64,000 nucleotides of DNA, taken from contig NZ_JARUXE010000021.1 in NCBI RefSeq assembly GCF_030433895.1, positions 21,834-85,833 of the forward strand, in the 5' to 3' direction. A model generated the notes under the pieces. That model did no database searches and had not been told where the DNA came from. It saw nothing but the letters and a program-made list of their open reading frames with translations. Made by a program: the position numbers and the translations under genes. This stretch comes from Arthrobacter sp. PsM3 (GTDB lineage: Bacteria; Actinomycetota; Actinomycetes; Actinomycetales; Micrococcaceae). Within the stretch, counting starts at the first letter, position 1, and each line of letters begins with the position of its first letter. Positions 39,560 through 48,568 of this stretch are shown one piece after another.

Positions 39560-41056
39560 CTAGACCATGGCGAGGGCCATGCCCGGATCGGTCAGGATGG
39601 CGCCGAGGTCCTGCAGGAAGCGTGAGCCCTGCTCGCCGTCGACCAGGCGGTGGTCGAAGGACAGGCTGAGCGTCATGACCTGGCGCAGCGCCACCTCATC
39701 CTGGTACTCCCACGGCATCTTCCGCACCGCTCCCAGGGCAAGGATGGCGGCCTCGCCCGGGTTGAGGATGGGGGTGCCCGAATCGATGCCGAAGACGCCG
39801 ATGTTCGTGATGGAAATGGTGCCCCCGGACAGGTTCGCCGGGCTGGTTTTGCCGGCGCGGGCCGTGTCCGTCAGTTCGGTCAGCGCCGTGGAGAGCTCCA
39901 GCAGGGACATCCGGTCGGCGTCCTTGATGTTCGGCACGGTCAGTCCGCGCGGGGTGGCGGCCGCGATGCCCAGGTTCACGTAGTTGTACTGGACGATCTC
40001 CTGCGTGCCGTCATCCCAGCGGGTGTTGAGCGTGGGGTGGTTCTTCAGTGCGATCAGCACGGCCTTGGAGACGAGGGTCAGCGGCGTGAGCTTGTATCCG
40101 GCAAACGCCCGGCTGGCCTTGAGCCTCGCCAGCAGTTCCATGGTGGGCGTGACGTCAATGGTGAGGAATTCCGTGACGTGCGGTGCGGTGAAGGCACTGG
40201 AGACCATGGCGGCGGCGGTGAACTTCCGCACGCCCTTGATCGGCGTCCGAGTTTCGCGCTCACCCTGCGCCGGGGCCGGAACCGGGGTGGACACGCCCGC
40301 CAGGCCCCGGGGGGCCACCGCCAGGTCTCCCCCGCCGACGAAGTTGCGGATGTCCTCGCGGGTGATGAGCCCGAACTCCCCCGTGCCGGTGACCAGGGCG
40401 AGGTCGACGCCGAGGTCCTTGGCCAGTTTGCGCACCGGCGGCGTGGAGCGCGGGCGTTCCCCGGCAACGGTCGTGGTGCCGCCGGGCCGGGCCTCCGCCG
40501 GCATGTCCGCCGGAGCGGGCGCTGCCACCGGAACCGCCGGGGCAGCTTCGGCCGGAGCAGTTGCCTCCGGGGCAATTGCCTCCGGCGCGGCCATCAGCGC
40601 GCGCTCGGCCGCCGGGGCATTAGCCGCCGGGGCCGAAGTCACCGGAGCAGCCGTCGGGGCAGCGAAGCTCCGGGCGCGGCGGGCTGGTCGGCCGGAATTC
40701 TCCAGGACAGCGCCGTAACCGACGAGGTTCGGTTCGCGTTTGGCGGGCGCTGCGCCGTCCGCACCGGCACCTCCGGCCGGTCCGGCGCCGGGACGGCCGT
40801 CGTCGCCCTCCACCTCGAAGGAAACGATCGGCTTGCCGACCTCGACGACGGTGCCGGGCTGTTCGTGCAGAGCCGCGACAACACCGGCGAACGGTGAGGG
40901 AAGTTCGACGACGGCCTTGGCCGTTTCCACCTCCGCGATGATCTGGTTGAGCGCGACGGTATCCCCGACAGCGACCTTCCATGCGACGATTTCCGATTCA
41001 GTAAGTCCTTCGCCGAGGTCCGGCAGCCTGAATTCCTTGATCATTGTGGCGCTCAT
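39560..41056 (-). CDS. bkdC: Branched-chain 2-oxoacid dehydrogenase E2 (dihydrolipoamide acyltransferase)
   Basis: A 498-residue protein with a single lipoyl domain (Lys47 in 'EVETAKAVVELPS'), an Ala/Pro-rich linker (residues 90-200), an E3-binding domain ('PPVRKLAKDLGVDLALVTGTG') and a C-terminal acyltransferase with 'SLSFDHRLVDGEQGSRFLQ'. A single lipoyl domain and E1 alpha/beta partners point to a branched-chain rather than pyruvate complex. ATG 41056 overlaps the E1 beta stop (ATGA). No E3 gene is in the window. Confidence 0.94.
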   Translation of the reverse strand: MSATMIKEFRLPDLGEGLTESEIVAWKVAVGDTVALNQIIAEVETAKAVVELPSPFAGVVAALHEQPGTVVEVGKPIVSFEVEGDDGRPGAGPAGGAGADGAAPAKREPNLVGYGAVLENSGRPARRARSFAAPTAAPVTSAPAANAPAAERALMAAPEAIAPEATAPAEAAPAVPVAAPAPADMPAEARPGGTTTVAGERPRSTPPVRKLAKDLGVDLALVTGTGEFGLITREDIRNFVGGGDLAVAPRGLAGVSTPVPAPAQGERETRTPIKGVRKFTAAAMVSSAFTAPHVTEFLTIDVTPTMELLARLKASRAFAGYKLTPLTLVSKAVLIALKNHPTLNTRWDDGTQEIVQYNYVNLGIAAATPRGLTVPNIKDADRMSLLELSTALTELTDTARAGKTSPANLSGGTISITNIGVFGIDSGTPILNPGEAAILALGAVRKMPWEYQDEVALRQVMTLSLSFDHRLVDGEQGSRFLQDLGAILTDPGMALAMV

Positions 41057-42063
41057 CCTTCCAGTCCGCTCAGGGAGTTGGGGCGGCCCAGGGCGCGGTC
41101 GACGCCGTCCAGGATCCGGTCGAGGCCCGGGAGGTGGTGCATCTCCAGCTTCGAGTACGGGTAGGGGACGTCGAAGCCGGTGACGCGGACGGGGGCTGCC
41201 TCGAGGTGGTAGAAGCAGCGTTCGGTGATGCTGGCGGCAATCTCGGCGCCAATGCCACCGGTCTGGGAGGCTTCGTGGGTGACGACGAGCCGGCCGGTCT
41301 TGCGGACCGAGGCTTCCAGGGTCGCGAAGTCGAGCGGGGCGAGCGAGCGCAGGTCGATGACCTCGATCGAAATCCCCTCGTCGGCGGCGGCGAGCGCGGC
41401 GTCCTTGGCGGTCTTGACGAGCGGGCCGTACGCCAGGAGCGTGACGTCCTTGCCTTCGGTGACGACGCGGGCCTTCTCCATCGACAGGGCGGCGCTGAGG
41501 TCCAGGGACTCGTCCACCTCGCCCTTGTCGTGGTAGCGGCGCTTGGGCTCGAAGTAGAGCACCGGATCATCCGAGGCGATGGCCTGCTGGATCATCGTGT
41601 GGGCGTCCTGCGGGTTGGAGACGCTGATGACACGCAGGCCCGAGGTGTGGGTGAAGTAGGCCTCGGGTGACTCGGAATGGTGTTCCGGGGAGCCGATGCC
41701 GCCGCCGAAGGGCACCCTGATGGTAATGGGCATCTTGACCGCGCCCTGGGTGCGGTAGTGCATCTTGGCGACCTGGCTGACGATCTGGTCGAATGCGGGG
41801 TAGATGAAACCGTCGAACTGGATCTCCACCACCGGGCGGTAGCCGCGGTACGCGAGGCCGACGGCGGTGCCCATGATGCCGGACTCGGCCAGCGGGGTGT
41901 CCACAACGCGGTGCTTGCCGAAATCCTTCTGCAGGCCGTCGGTGACGCGGAAGACACCGCCGAGGGCGCCGATGTCCTCGCCCATGAGGATCACCTTGGG
42001 ATCGTTCTCGAGGGACTTGCGCAGGCCCGAATTGATGGCTCGGGCAAAGGTCATCTTCGTCAT
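41053..42063 (-). CDS. bkdB: Branched-chain 2-oxoacid dehydrogenase E1 beta
   Basis: A 336-residue transketolase-type subunit with 'GEDIGALGGVFRVTDGL', 'PLAESGIMGTAVGLAYRGYR', 'PFGGGIGSPEHHSESPEAYF' and C-terminal 'GFDVPYPYSKLE'. It forms the alpha2beta2 E1 with the upstream gene, feeding acyl groups to E2. It overlaps its neighbours at both ends (TGATG, ATGA). Confidence 0.95.
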   Translation of the reverse strand: MTKMTFARAINSGLRKSLENDPKVILMGEDIGALGGVFRVTDGLQKDFGKHRVVDTPLAESGIMGTAVGLAYRGYRPVVEIQFDGFIYPAFDQIVSQVAKMHYRTQGAVKMPITIRVPFGGGIGSPEHHSESPEAYFTHTSGLRVISVSNPQDAHTMIQQAIASDDPVLYFEPKRRYHDKGEVDESLDLSAALSMEKARVVTEGKDVTLLAYGPLVKTAKDAALAAADEGISIEVIDLRSLAPLDFATLEASVRKTGRLVVTHEASQTGGIGAEIAASITERCFYHLEAAPVRVTGFDVPYPYSKLEMHHLPGLDRILDGVDRALGRPNSLSGLEG

Positions 42064-43253
42064 CAGCGTGCACCTTCTTCAGTAGCGGCTTCTGCGGGAT
42101 CGCCGAAGGAAGCCAGGTAACGGGAATAGTGGTCCTGCTGGCGCTCCAGCGGGGAATGGGGCGTGCTGTACACGTGCTTGAAGATGTCCATTGGCTGCGG
42201 CTCGGGCATGTTGATGGTGCCGGACCGCAGGGCCTTGGCGACGGCATCGGCCTTGGCGGCGACGGCGGTTTCAAGTTGCGCCGTGAGCAGTCCCTTGCGC
42301 TCCAGCAGTGACTTCAGCCGGGCGATCGGGTCCTTGGCGGCCCAGTCCTCGAGTTCGTTCGCGTCACGGTACCGGGTGGGATCATCCGCCGTCGTGTGCG
42401 GACCCATGCGGTAGGTGACGGCCTCGATGAAGGTGGGGCCGCCGCCGTGGCGTGCACGGTCGGTGGCGATGCGGGTTGCCGCCATGACGGCCAGGACGTC
42501 GTTGCCGTCCACCCGCATGCTGGGGACGCCGAAGCCCGCGGCGCGGTCCGCGATCTGGATGTGGGACTGCAGCCGCACGGGTTCGGAAATGGCCCAGTGG
42601 TTGTTCTGGCAGAAGAAGACCACCGGGGACTGGAAGCTGGCCGCGAACACGAGGGCCTCGTTGACGTCGCCCTCACTCGTGGCGCCGTCGCCGAAGTAGG
42701 CCACGGCGACCGAATCGGCGCCGTCGTTCTGGATTCCCATCGCATAGCCGGTAGCGTGCAGCGTCTGGGCACCGATGATGATTTGCTGGGTGGCGACGTT
42801 GACTGTGTAGGGGTCCCAGCCGGCCAGGGCGTTGCCCCGCCAGGCTTTGACGATGTCTTCCGGGTTCACCCCGCGGCAATAAGCCACGCCGTTGTCGCGG
42901 TAGCTGGGGAAGACGAAGTCGTCGTCGCGCAGGGCCCGGGCCGAACCGATCTGGGAGGCCTCCTGTCCCAGCAGCGGGGGCCAAAGGGCGAGTTCACCCT
43001 GGCGCTGCAGGGCGGTGGCCTCGGCATCGATGCGGCGGATGACCACCATGTCTTCGTAGAGTGCGCCCAGCTGTTCGTCGCTGACGTCCTGGACCCAGGG
43101 GTCGAACTCGGGATGGCTTACGCGTTCACCCCCGGGAGTGATGAGTTGGACGAGATCCCCGCCCGACCGCCTGTTTGATCCTGCACTGTTTCCGGGGCCC
43201 CCGGCGGAAATGCCGCCCTTGCCCGCGTCGTCGGTAAACACTGTTGTCCGCAC
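42063..43253 (-). CDS. bkdA: Branched-chain 2-oxoacid dehydrogenase E1 alpha
   Basis: A 396-residue ThDP-dependent subunit. The ThDP motif runs from 'YFGDGATSEGDVNEAL' to 'FFCQNNHWAIS'. 'TYRMGPHTTADDPTRYR' carries the conserved loop with the Ser/Thr positions seen in BCKDH. The first 40 residues are a Gly/Ser-rich extension. The start is GTG 43253. First gene of bkdABC; a perfect CRP-like site lies 84 bp upstream in the gap shared with the Lrp gene. Confidence 0.95.
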   Translation of the reverse strand: MRTTVFTDDAGKGGISAGGPGNSAGSNRRSGGDLVQLITPGGERVSHPEFDPWVQDVSDEQLGALYEDMVVIRRIDAEATALQRQGELALWPPLLGQEASQIGSARALRDDDFVFPSYRDNGVAYCRGVNPEDIVKAWRGNALAGWDPYTVNVATQQIIIGAQTLHATGYAMGIQNDGADSVAVAYFGDGATSEGDVNEALVFAASFQSPVVFFCQNNHWAISEPVRLQSHIQIADRAAGFGVPSMRVDGNDVLAVMAATRIATDRARHGGGPTFIEAVTYRMGPHTTADDPTRYRDANELEDWAAKDPIARLKSLLERKGLLTAQLETAVAAKADAVAKALRSGTINMPEPQPMDIFKHVYSTPHSPLERQQDHYSRYLASFGDPAEAATEEGAR

Positions 43254-43336
43254 CTTCTGACGTCGTCTGACCGGTGCTCGCAGGACTCGTGATCCCGGTG
43301 CGCGCCGGCCGCCCGGGCGCCGTTGCCCCGGATAGT

Positions 43337-43352
43337 TGTGACCCTACTCACA
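43337..43352. promoter_or_regulatory. Perfect CRP/GlxR-type site between bkdA and lrp-like gene
   Basis: TGTGACCCTACTCACA matches TGTGA-N6-TCACA at all ten half-site positions. It is 84 bp from each of the two divergent start codons. Confidence 0.7.
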
Positions 43353-43422
43353 ATGCCCATTGGGTACAACCACCTGCTAAGAAGTTGAGCATTCTGCACT
43401 GTCAGGCTTCGCAGCACCGTGC

Positions 43423-43428
43423 TAATCT
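43423..43428 (+). promoter_or_regulatory. Predicted -10 box (TAATCT) for lrp-like gene
   Basis: TAATCT lies eight bases before ATG 43437. No Shine-Dalgarno is present. Confidence 0.5.
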
Positions 43429-43436
43429 TGCGCATT

Positions 43437-43910
43437 ATGCAACCCTTGGATGGCACGGACACCCGCCTGCTTTCAGCCATGGCGCGGGACCCCCGCCGGA
43501 CCGTGGTTGCGCTGGCGCAGAAGCTGGGTTTGTCGCGGAATACCGTGCAGGCGCGGATGGCCCAGCTGGAGAAAAAACACGTCTTCCTGTCCTTCGAGCG
43601 GCGCATCAACCCCGCGTCGCTGGGCTACCCGCTGATGGCCTTTATCTCGGTCCACGTCCAGCAGCAGAAGCTCGGCACACTGGCGGTGGAACTCGCCGCC
43701 ATTCCGGAAATCCTCGAGGGCTACGGCCTGACCGGCTCGGCGGACCTGCTGCTCCGGGTGGTGGCTCTCGACGCCGAGGACCTGTTCCGGATCAACGGCA
43801 AGATCCTGGCCTGCGACGGCGTGGACCGGACGGACACCGCATTGGCGATGAGTGAGATGATCCCGTTCCGGATCCAGCCGCTGCTGGAACGCGGGTCCGC
43901 CGAGGGCTGA
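43437..43910 (+). CDS. Lrp/AsnC family regulator
   Basis: A 157-residue regulator with an N-terminal winged helix ('LAQKLGLSRNTVQARMAQLEKK', residues 23-45) and a C-terminal RAM ligand domain ('GYGLTGSADLLLRVVALDAEDL'). Divergence from bkdABC suggests it senses a branched-chain amino or keto acid and controls that operon, like BkdR-type Lrp proteins; this is inference. It ends at a strong hairpin. Confidence 0.9.
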   Translation: MQPLDGTDTRLLSAMARDPRRTVVALAQKLGLSRNTVQARMAQLEKKHVFLSFERRINPASLGYPLMAFISVHVQQQKLGTLAVELAAIPEILEGYGLTGSADLLLRVVALDAEDLFRINGKILACDGVDRTDTALAMSEMIPFRIQPLLERGSAEG

Positions 43911-43915
43911 CGCAC

Positions 43916-43961
43916 CAGACAGAGGAGCCCCCGTGCGGTTGCACGGGGGCTCCTCTGTCTG
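43916..43961. terminator. Bidirectional terminator between lrp-like gene and actP
   Basis: The 19-bp arms 43918-43936 and 43941-43959 pair perfectly with loop GGTT, and two outer pairs extend the stem to 21 bp. It lies between convergent stop codons. Confidence 0.92.
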
Positions 43962-43991
43962 TCAGCCGGCGGGTCCGCCAGCGGTTGGTGC

Positions 43992-45608
43992 TTAGTGGTC
44001 GGTGGCCTTTTCGGCGCCCACACCCGTCAGGGAACGGACTTCCATTTCGGCCTGCTTGGTGGTGTCTTCCAGCTTCTTGTCCAGAATCGAGCCAAGCCAG
44101 CCCAGCAGGAACGCGAGCGGGATGGAGACGATGCCGGGGTTGCTGAGCGGGAAGATCGCGAAGTTGGCGCCCGGGATCATGGACGTCTTGGCACCGGACA
44201 CGACCGGGGACAGCGCGATCAGGATGATCGCCGAGCCGAGCCCGCCGTACATACTCCAGAGGGCGCCCTGGGTGGTGAACTTGCGCCAGTAGAGCGAGTA
44301 CACGATGGTGGGCAGGTTGGCCGAAGCCGCGACCGCGAAGGCGAGAGCCACGAGGAACGCCACGTTCTGTCCGTTGGCGAAGATGCCGCCGGCGATGGCC
44401 AGGATACCGATCACGATGACGGTCTTTCGGGCCACCTTCACCTCGGTCTCGGGGTCAGCCTTGCCCTTGGCGATAACGCTGGCGTAAATGTCGTGCGCGA
44501 ACGAGGCCGCTGCCGTGATGGTGAGGCCTGCGACGACGGCCAGGATGGTGGCGAAAGCCACCGCCGAGATGAAGCCGAGCAGCAGCGGCCCACCGAGGTG
44601 GAATGCCAGCAGCGGTGCGGCCGAGTTGACACCGCCCGGGGCAGCCTTGATCGTGTCAGCGCCCACCAGTGCCGCAGCACCGTAGCCCAGAACCAGGGTG
44701 AACACGTAGAACAGTCCGATCAGGCCGATCGACCAGACGACCGACTTGCGGGCTTCCTTGGCGGTCGGAACCGTGTAGAAACGCATCAGCACGTGCGGCA
44801 GGGCGGCGGTACCGAGCACCAGCGCCAGGCCCAGGGACATGAAGTCGAGCTTGGAGGTTTCGGTCTTGCCGTACTGCAGGCCCGGGTTGAGCATGTTCGG
44901 GTTGCCTGAGGTTTCCACCGCGCCGCCGAGCAGGTCGGAGAGGTTGAAGCCGTAGATGGCGAGGACCCAGAAGGTCATGACCGCAGCGCCGGCAATCAGC
45001 AGCATGGCCTTGATGATCTGGACCCAGGTGGTGCCCTTCATGCCGCCGATCAGTACGTACATGATCATCAGGGCACCGACGACGATAATCACCAGGGCCT
45101 GTCCGCCCCAGTCGCTGATGCCCAGAAGCAGGGAGATCAGGCTGCCGGCTCCGGCCATCTGTGCGAGGAGGTAGAAGAAGCAGACTGCGAGGGTGGAGAT
45201 GGCTGCCGCGATGCGCACGGGACGCTGCTTGAGCCGGAAGGAGAGCACATCGGCCATAGTGAACTTGCCGGTGTTGCGAAGCAGTTCGGCGACGAGCAGC
45301 AGGGCGACGAGCCAGGCGACAAGGAAGCCGATGGAGTACATAAAGCCGTCGTAGCCGTTGATGGCGATGGCGCCGGTGATCCCGAGGAACGAGGCGGCCG
45401 AGAGGTAGTCGCCGGCGATTGCGGTGCCGTTCTGCGGACCGGTGAAGGACCGTCCGGCAGCGTAGTAGTCGGCGGCCGTTTTGTTGTTGCGGCTGGCCTT
45501 GATCACGATGACCATGGTGACCGCCACGAACAGCGCGAAGATGCCCATGTTCAGCAGGGTGGTTTCTTTGAGATCCGCAACGTTCACCGCGGGAACCATA
45601 AACGTCAT
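43992..45608 (-). CDS. actP: Cation/acetate symporter ActP
   Basis: A 538-residue sodium:solute symporter with about 13 helices. 'GPQNGTAIAGDYLSAASFLG' and 'ALPHVLMRFYTVPTAKEARKS' are diagnostic for the ActP/MctC branch, which moves acetate, propionate or pyruvate. A DUF485 partner precedes it with a four-base overlap. Substrate specificity among short monocarboxylates cannot be read from sequence. Confidence 0.94.
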   Translation of the reverse strand: MTFMVPAVNVADLKETTLLNMGIFALFVAVTMVIVIKASRNNKTAADYYAAGRSFTGPQNGTAIAGDYLSAASFLGITGAIAINGYDGFMYSIGFLVAWLVALLLVAELLRNTGKFTMADVLSFRLKQRPVRIAAAISTLAVCFFYLLAQMAGAGSLISLLLGISDWGGQALVIIVVGALMIMYVLIGGMKGTTWVQIIKAMLLIAGAAVMTFWVLAIYGFNLSDLLGGAVETSGNPNMLNPGLQYGKTETSKLDFMSLGLALVLGTAALPHVLMRFYTVPTAKEARKSVVWSIGLIGLFYVFTLVLGYGAAALVGADTIKAAPGGVNSAAPLLAFHLGGPLLLGFISAVAFATILAVVAGLTITAAASFAHDIYASVIAKGKADPETEVKVARKTVIVIGILAIAGGIFANGQNVAFLVALAFAVAASANLPTIVYSLYWRKFTTQGALWSMYGGLGSAIILIALSPVVSGAKTSMIPGANFAIFPLSNPGIVSIPLAFLLGWLGSILDKKLEDTTKQAEMEVRSLTGVGAEKATDH

Positions 45609-45985
45609 TTCTTTACCCCGCTGATTTGGTTGCCATTCTTGTCGAATTCGTGGCCTTCGATTTCGTGGCGGATTTCCGCCGCGATCGGGTCAAGCTTCCG
45701 GTTCGAGTAGCTGACGTACCAGCCGGTGATGGCGAACGTGGTCACGAACTGAAGCAAGCCCATAATGAGGCCGACGTTGATGTTGCCCCAGACCTTCGTG
45801 GACATGAACTCCACCGCGTAGTCGGCCAGCAGGACATAAGCGAAGTACCAGAGCAGGAATGCAATGGCCATCGGAAAGACAAAGCTGCGGTGACGTTTGC
45901 GCAGTTGCTGGAACCGCTCCGTCGACTGGACTTCCTTGAAGTCCACGGCCGCCGTGGCGTCCGTTTCTTGGGCTTCGTGACCCAT
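45605..45985 (-). CDS. DUF485 (YjcH-type) membrane protein
   Basis: A 126-residue protein with two helices ('VFPMAIAFLLWYFAYVLLADY' and 'INVGLIMGLLQFVTTFAITG'), the standard small partner encoded before ActP. The name YjcH comes from the E. coli acs-yjcH-actP operon. ATG 45985 has GAGGAGG upstream. A CRP-like site lies 71 bp upstream. Confidence 0.93.
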   Translation of the reverse strand: MGHEAQETDATAAVDFKEVQSTERFQQLRKRHRSFVFPMAIAFLLWYFAYVLLADYAVEFMSTKVWGNINVGLIMGLLQFVTTFAITGWYVSYSNRKLDPIAAEIRHEIEGHEFDKNGNQISGVKK

Positions 45986-46056
45986 CGTTCCTCCTCATTG
46001 AGACTTTCGAGTCCACACCGGCTGCCCTGGCCTACTCCAAACAGCCCGCGGGCCAA

Positions 46057-46072
46057 TGTGACTGCAATCACT
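46057..46072. promoter_or_regulatory. CRP/GlxR-like site upstream of the acetate symporter operon
   Basis: TGTGACTGCAATCACT matches TGTGA-N6-TCACA at nine of ten half-site positions. It lies between the DUF485 gene and the divergent histidine kinase gene. Confidence 0.6.
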
Positions 46073-46202
46073 CTCTCGCGTGATGCGGCCTACATGCCAC
46101 AACCGCCGTACCCTACGTCGCTCAGCGGTCGGGATGCTGCGCCCAACGGTGCCTCGAGCAGGGTCAGGGGTGCCCCCGGCCGCGGCCCGGCGGGTGCCGC
46201 GA

Positions 46203-46208
46203 TACGCT
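46203..46208 (+). promoter_or_regulatory. Predicted -10 box (TACGCT) for LytS-type kinase
   Basis: TACGCT lies six bases before ATG 46215, with no ribosome-binding site. Confidence 0.55.
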
Positions 46209-46214
46209 GGGCCC

Positions 46215-47432
46215 ATGCCCGATTCTCCGCTCTTCATCGCCGCCGCCGTCGCCGTGATCGCGATGGCGATCGCCGTCGTCGTCGCCGTCGGGCTCAAGGT
46301 GCTCCGCTCTTTCCGGGAGCTCGGCACCGACGCGGAGCGGGCCACGTACAAGACGCTCCACGCGGCGTCCCGCGCCGGCCAGCACCTGCGCACCGGCCTC
46401 AATCCGGCCGGTGCCGCCAAGGCCAGCCGGCAGCTGCGCAGCCTGCTGGGCTGCGATGCGCTGGCGATCACCGACACCACCGGCGTGCTCGCCTGGGACG
46501 GTGCCGGCGAGGAGCTCAAACCGCTCCTGATGGAGCTGGCCGCCGGGGTGCTCGACGGCGGCCACACGGCCGTCATTCCGGCCGGCGAGGTGCAGGAACT
46601 CGCACAGGGCAAGAGCGCCGCCGCGACCCGGCCGGAGGTGGAACGCGCCGCGGTGATCGCCCCGATCCGGACCGGCACCCGCGTGGTGGGAGTGGTGGCC
46701 GCCTTCGCCCCTGCCGCCGGCGCCGGGTTGGTCCGGGCCACGGGCGAGGTGGCCGACTGGGTTGCCACACAGGTGGAACTGGCCGAACTCGACGCCTCGC
46801 GCACGCTGCTGATGGAGGCCGAGGTGCGCGCGCTCCGGGCCCAGATCAGCCCGCACTTTATCTACAACTCCCTGAACGCGATCGCCTCCTTCATCAACAC
46901 GGACCCGGTCCGCGCCCGCGAGCTCGTGGTGGAGTTCGCCGACTTCACCCGCTACTCCTTCCGCCGCCACGGTGACTTCACCACCCTGGCCGAGGAGCTT
47001 CGCTGCATCGACCGCTACCTCCTGCTGGAAAGGGCCCGCTTCGGCGACCGCGTGCAGGTGAGCCTGCGGATCGCCCCCGAGGTGCTCAGTACCGTGATCC
47101 CGTTCCTGAGCCTGCAGCCGCTGGTGGAAAACGCGGTCCGGCACGGCCTGGAGGCCAAGGAGGGCCCCGGCCACATCTCCATCACGGCGAACGACTCCGG
47201 CGCGTTCGCCGAGGTGACCATCGAGGACGACGGTGTGGGGATGGATCCGGAACAGCTGCGGGCTGTCCTCGCCGGGCACGCCGACGGCGACCATGTCGGG
47301 CTGCGCAACGTCGATGCACGGCTGCGGCAGGTCTACGGCGACGAGCACGGGCTCGTGATCGAAACGGCGCCCGGGGAAGGCACGCTGATCACGATGCGTG
47401 TCCCCAAGTCGCAGCCACGGCACGATGCCTGA
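46215..47432 (+). CDS. LytS/YehU-type sensor histidine kinase
   Basis: A 405-residue kinase with one N-terminal helix (residues 5-28) and a GAF-like region (about 70-190: 'ALAITDTTGVLAWDG'). The His_kinase domain has 'RAQISPHFIYNSLNAIASFI' (His214), 'LSLQPLVENAVRHGLE' (N box) and 'IEDDGVGM'. Members of this class control pyruvate and C4 acid uptake in other bacteria. The response regulator gene follows after 35 bp and the symporter genes after that, suggesting sensing of the transported substrate. Confidence 0.92.
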   Translation: MPDSPLFIAAAVAVIAMAIAVVVAVGLKVLRSFRELGTDAERATYKTLHAASRAGQHLRTGLNPAGAAKASRQLRSLLGCDALAITDTTGVLAWDGAGEELKPLLMELAAGVLDGGHTAVIPAGEVQELAQGKSAAATRPEVERAAVIAPIRTGTRVVGVVAAFAPAAGAGLVRATGEVADWVATQVELAELDASRTLLMEAEVRALRAQISPHFIYNSLNAIASFINTDPVRARELVVEFADFTRYSFRRHGDFTTLAEELRCIDRYLLLERARFGDRVQVSLRIAPEVLSTVIPFLSLQPLVENAVRHGLEAKEGPGHISITANDSGAFAEVTIEDDGVGMDPEQLRAVLAGHADGDHVGLRNVDARLRQVYGDEHGLVIETAPGEGTLITMRVPKSQPRHDA

Positions 47433-47455
47433 TAGGGGTCAAACGTCTCCGGCGC

Positions 47456-47461
47456 TAGTCT
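47456..47461 (+). promoter_or_regulatory. Predicted -10 box (TAGTCT) for LytTR regulator
   Basis: TAGTCT lies six bases before ATG 47468, in the short gap after the kinase gene, suggesting a separate leaderless transcript for the regulator. Confidence 0.5.
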
Positions 47462-47467
47462 TGGACC

Positions 47468-48187
47468 ATGATTAACGTCCTCGTCGCCGACGACGAGCTG
47501 CCCGCCGTTGAGGAACTGGCCTTCCTCCTTGGCCGGGATGACCGGATCGGCACCATCCACCGGGCTTCCTCCGGGGCCGAGGCCCTGCGCGCCCTTGAGG
47601 CGGAGGACGTCGACGCCGTCTTCCTCGACATCCACATGCCCGCGCTCTCCGGGCTGGATATCGCCCGCGTGATCGCGCGCAGCAGCAAGCCCCCCGCGGT
47701 CGTTTTCGTCACCGCCGATGAGGACTGCGCCCTGGAGGCCTTCGAACTCGCCGCCGTGGACTACCTGCTGAAGCCCGTCCGTGCCGAGCGGCTGGCCAAA
47801 TCCATCGGCCGGATCAGCGAACTGCTCAAGGACGGCGCCCCGCGGCCGGAAATGATCACCGTGGACCTGGGCGGGACCACGAAGATGATCCGCCGCGAGG
47901 ACGTCACCTATGTCCAGGCCCAGGGCGACTACGCCAGGCTGCACACCGCCGATTCGAGCTACCTCATCCGGGTTCCGCTGGCCGATCTGGAGCAGCAGTG
48001 GGCCGACGCCGGGTTCATCCGGATCCACCGCTCCTACCTGATTGCGCTGAACCATGTCAGCCACATGAAGCTGGCCGCCGCCCGGCCCAGCGTCACCGTG
48101 GCCGGGGCGGAACTGCCCATCAGCCGGCGGCACCTCCCGTCGGTCCGGGAAAAGCTTGAGGCGACCCGGATCCGGCCGCAGGCATGA
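47468..48187 (+). CDS. LytTR-type response regulator
   Basis: A 239-residue regulator with a receiver domain (acidic pocket 'VADDE', phosphoacceptor Asp54 in 'VFLDIHMP', Lys in 'LLKPV') and a LytTR DNA-binding domain ('VTYVQAQGDYARLHTADSSY' and 'FIRIHRSYLIALNHV'). It pairs with the LytS-type kinase and overlaps the next gene by four bases, so kinase, regulator and symporter form one unit. Confidence 0.94.
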   Translation: MINVLVADDELPAVEELAFLLGRDDRIGTIHRASSGAEALRALEAEDVDAVFLDIHMPALSGLDIARVIARSSKPPAVVFVTADEDCALEAFELAAVDYLLKPVRAERLAKSIGRISELLKDGAPRPEMITVDLGGTTKMIRREDVTYVQAQGDYARLHTADSSYLIRVPLADLEQQWADAGFIRIHRSYLIALNHVSHMKLAAARPSVTVAGAELPISRRHLPSVREKLEATRIRPQA

Positions 48188-48561
48188 CCCGCGTCCGCGT
48201 CACCGCACCCCGCAGCATCACGCCGGGCGCCACAGCGCTGCCGTCCGCACGGTCGGCCGCTGATTCGCGCGACGCCGCGGAGGAATCCGATGCCGGGCAG
48301 GTGTTTGTCCGCTCGCTGATCCGCACACAGCTGCGCCTGGGGGTTGTCGTGGCCGCGGGGTTCCTGCTGATCCTGGTGGCGTTCCCGCTCATGCTGGGGC
48401 TCGTGCCCGGCCTCGCGGAGTCGACCATTGTGGGGCTGCCCTTCGACTGGGTGCTGCTGGGCGTCGGGATCTATCCGGTGGTCGGGCTCAGCGCCTGGCT
48501 CTTCATCCGCACGGCGGCCCGGAACGAGGCCCGTTACCGGGACCTCGTCGGGGACAAGTGA
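48184..48561 (+). CDS. DUF485-like small membrane protein
   Basis: A 125-residue protein with two membrane helices ('LGVVVAAGFLLILVAFPLML' and 'PFDWVLLGVGIYPVVGLSAW') after a 45-residue soluble N terminus. It occupies the place of the DUF485 partner before a symporter gene and resembles it in layout, though sequence identity with the first copy is low. Its ATG overlaps the regulator stop. Confidence 0.75.
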   Translation: MTRVRVTAPRSITPGATALPSARSAADSRDAAEESDAGQVFVRSLIRTQLRLGVVVAAGFLLILVAFPLMLGLVPGLAESTIVGLPFDWVLLGVGIYPVVGLSAWLFIRTAARNEARYRDLVGDK

Positions 48562-48568
48562 GGCGCCC

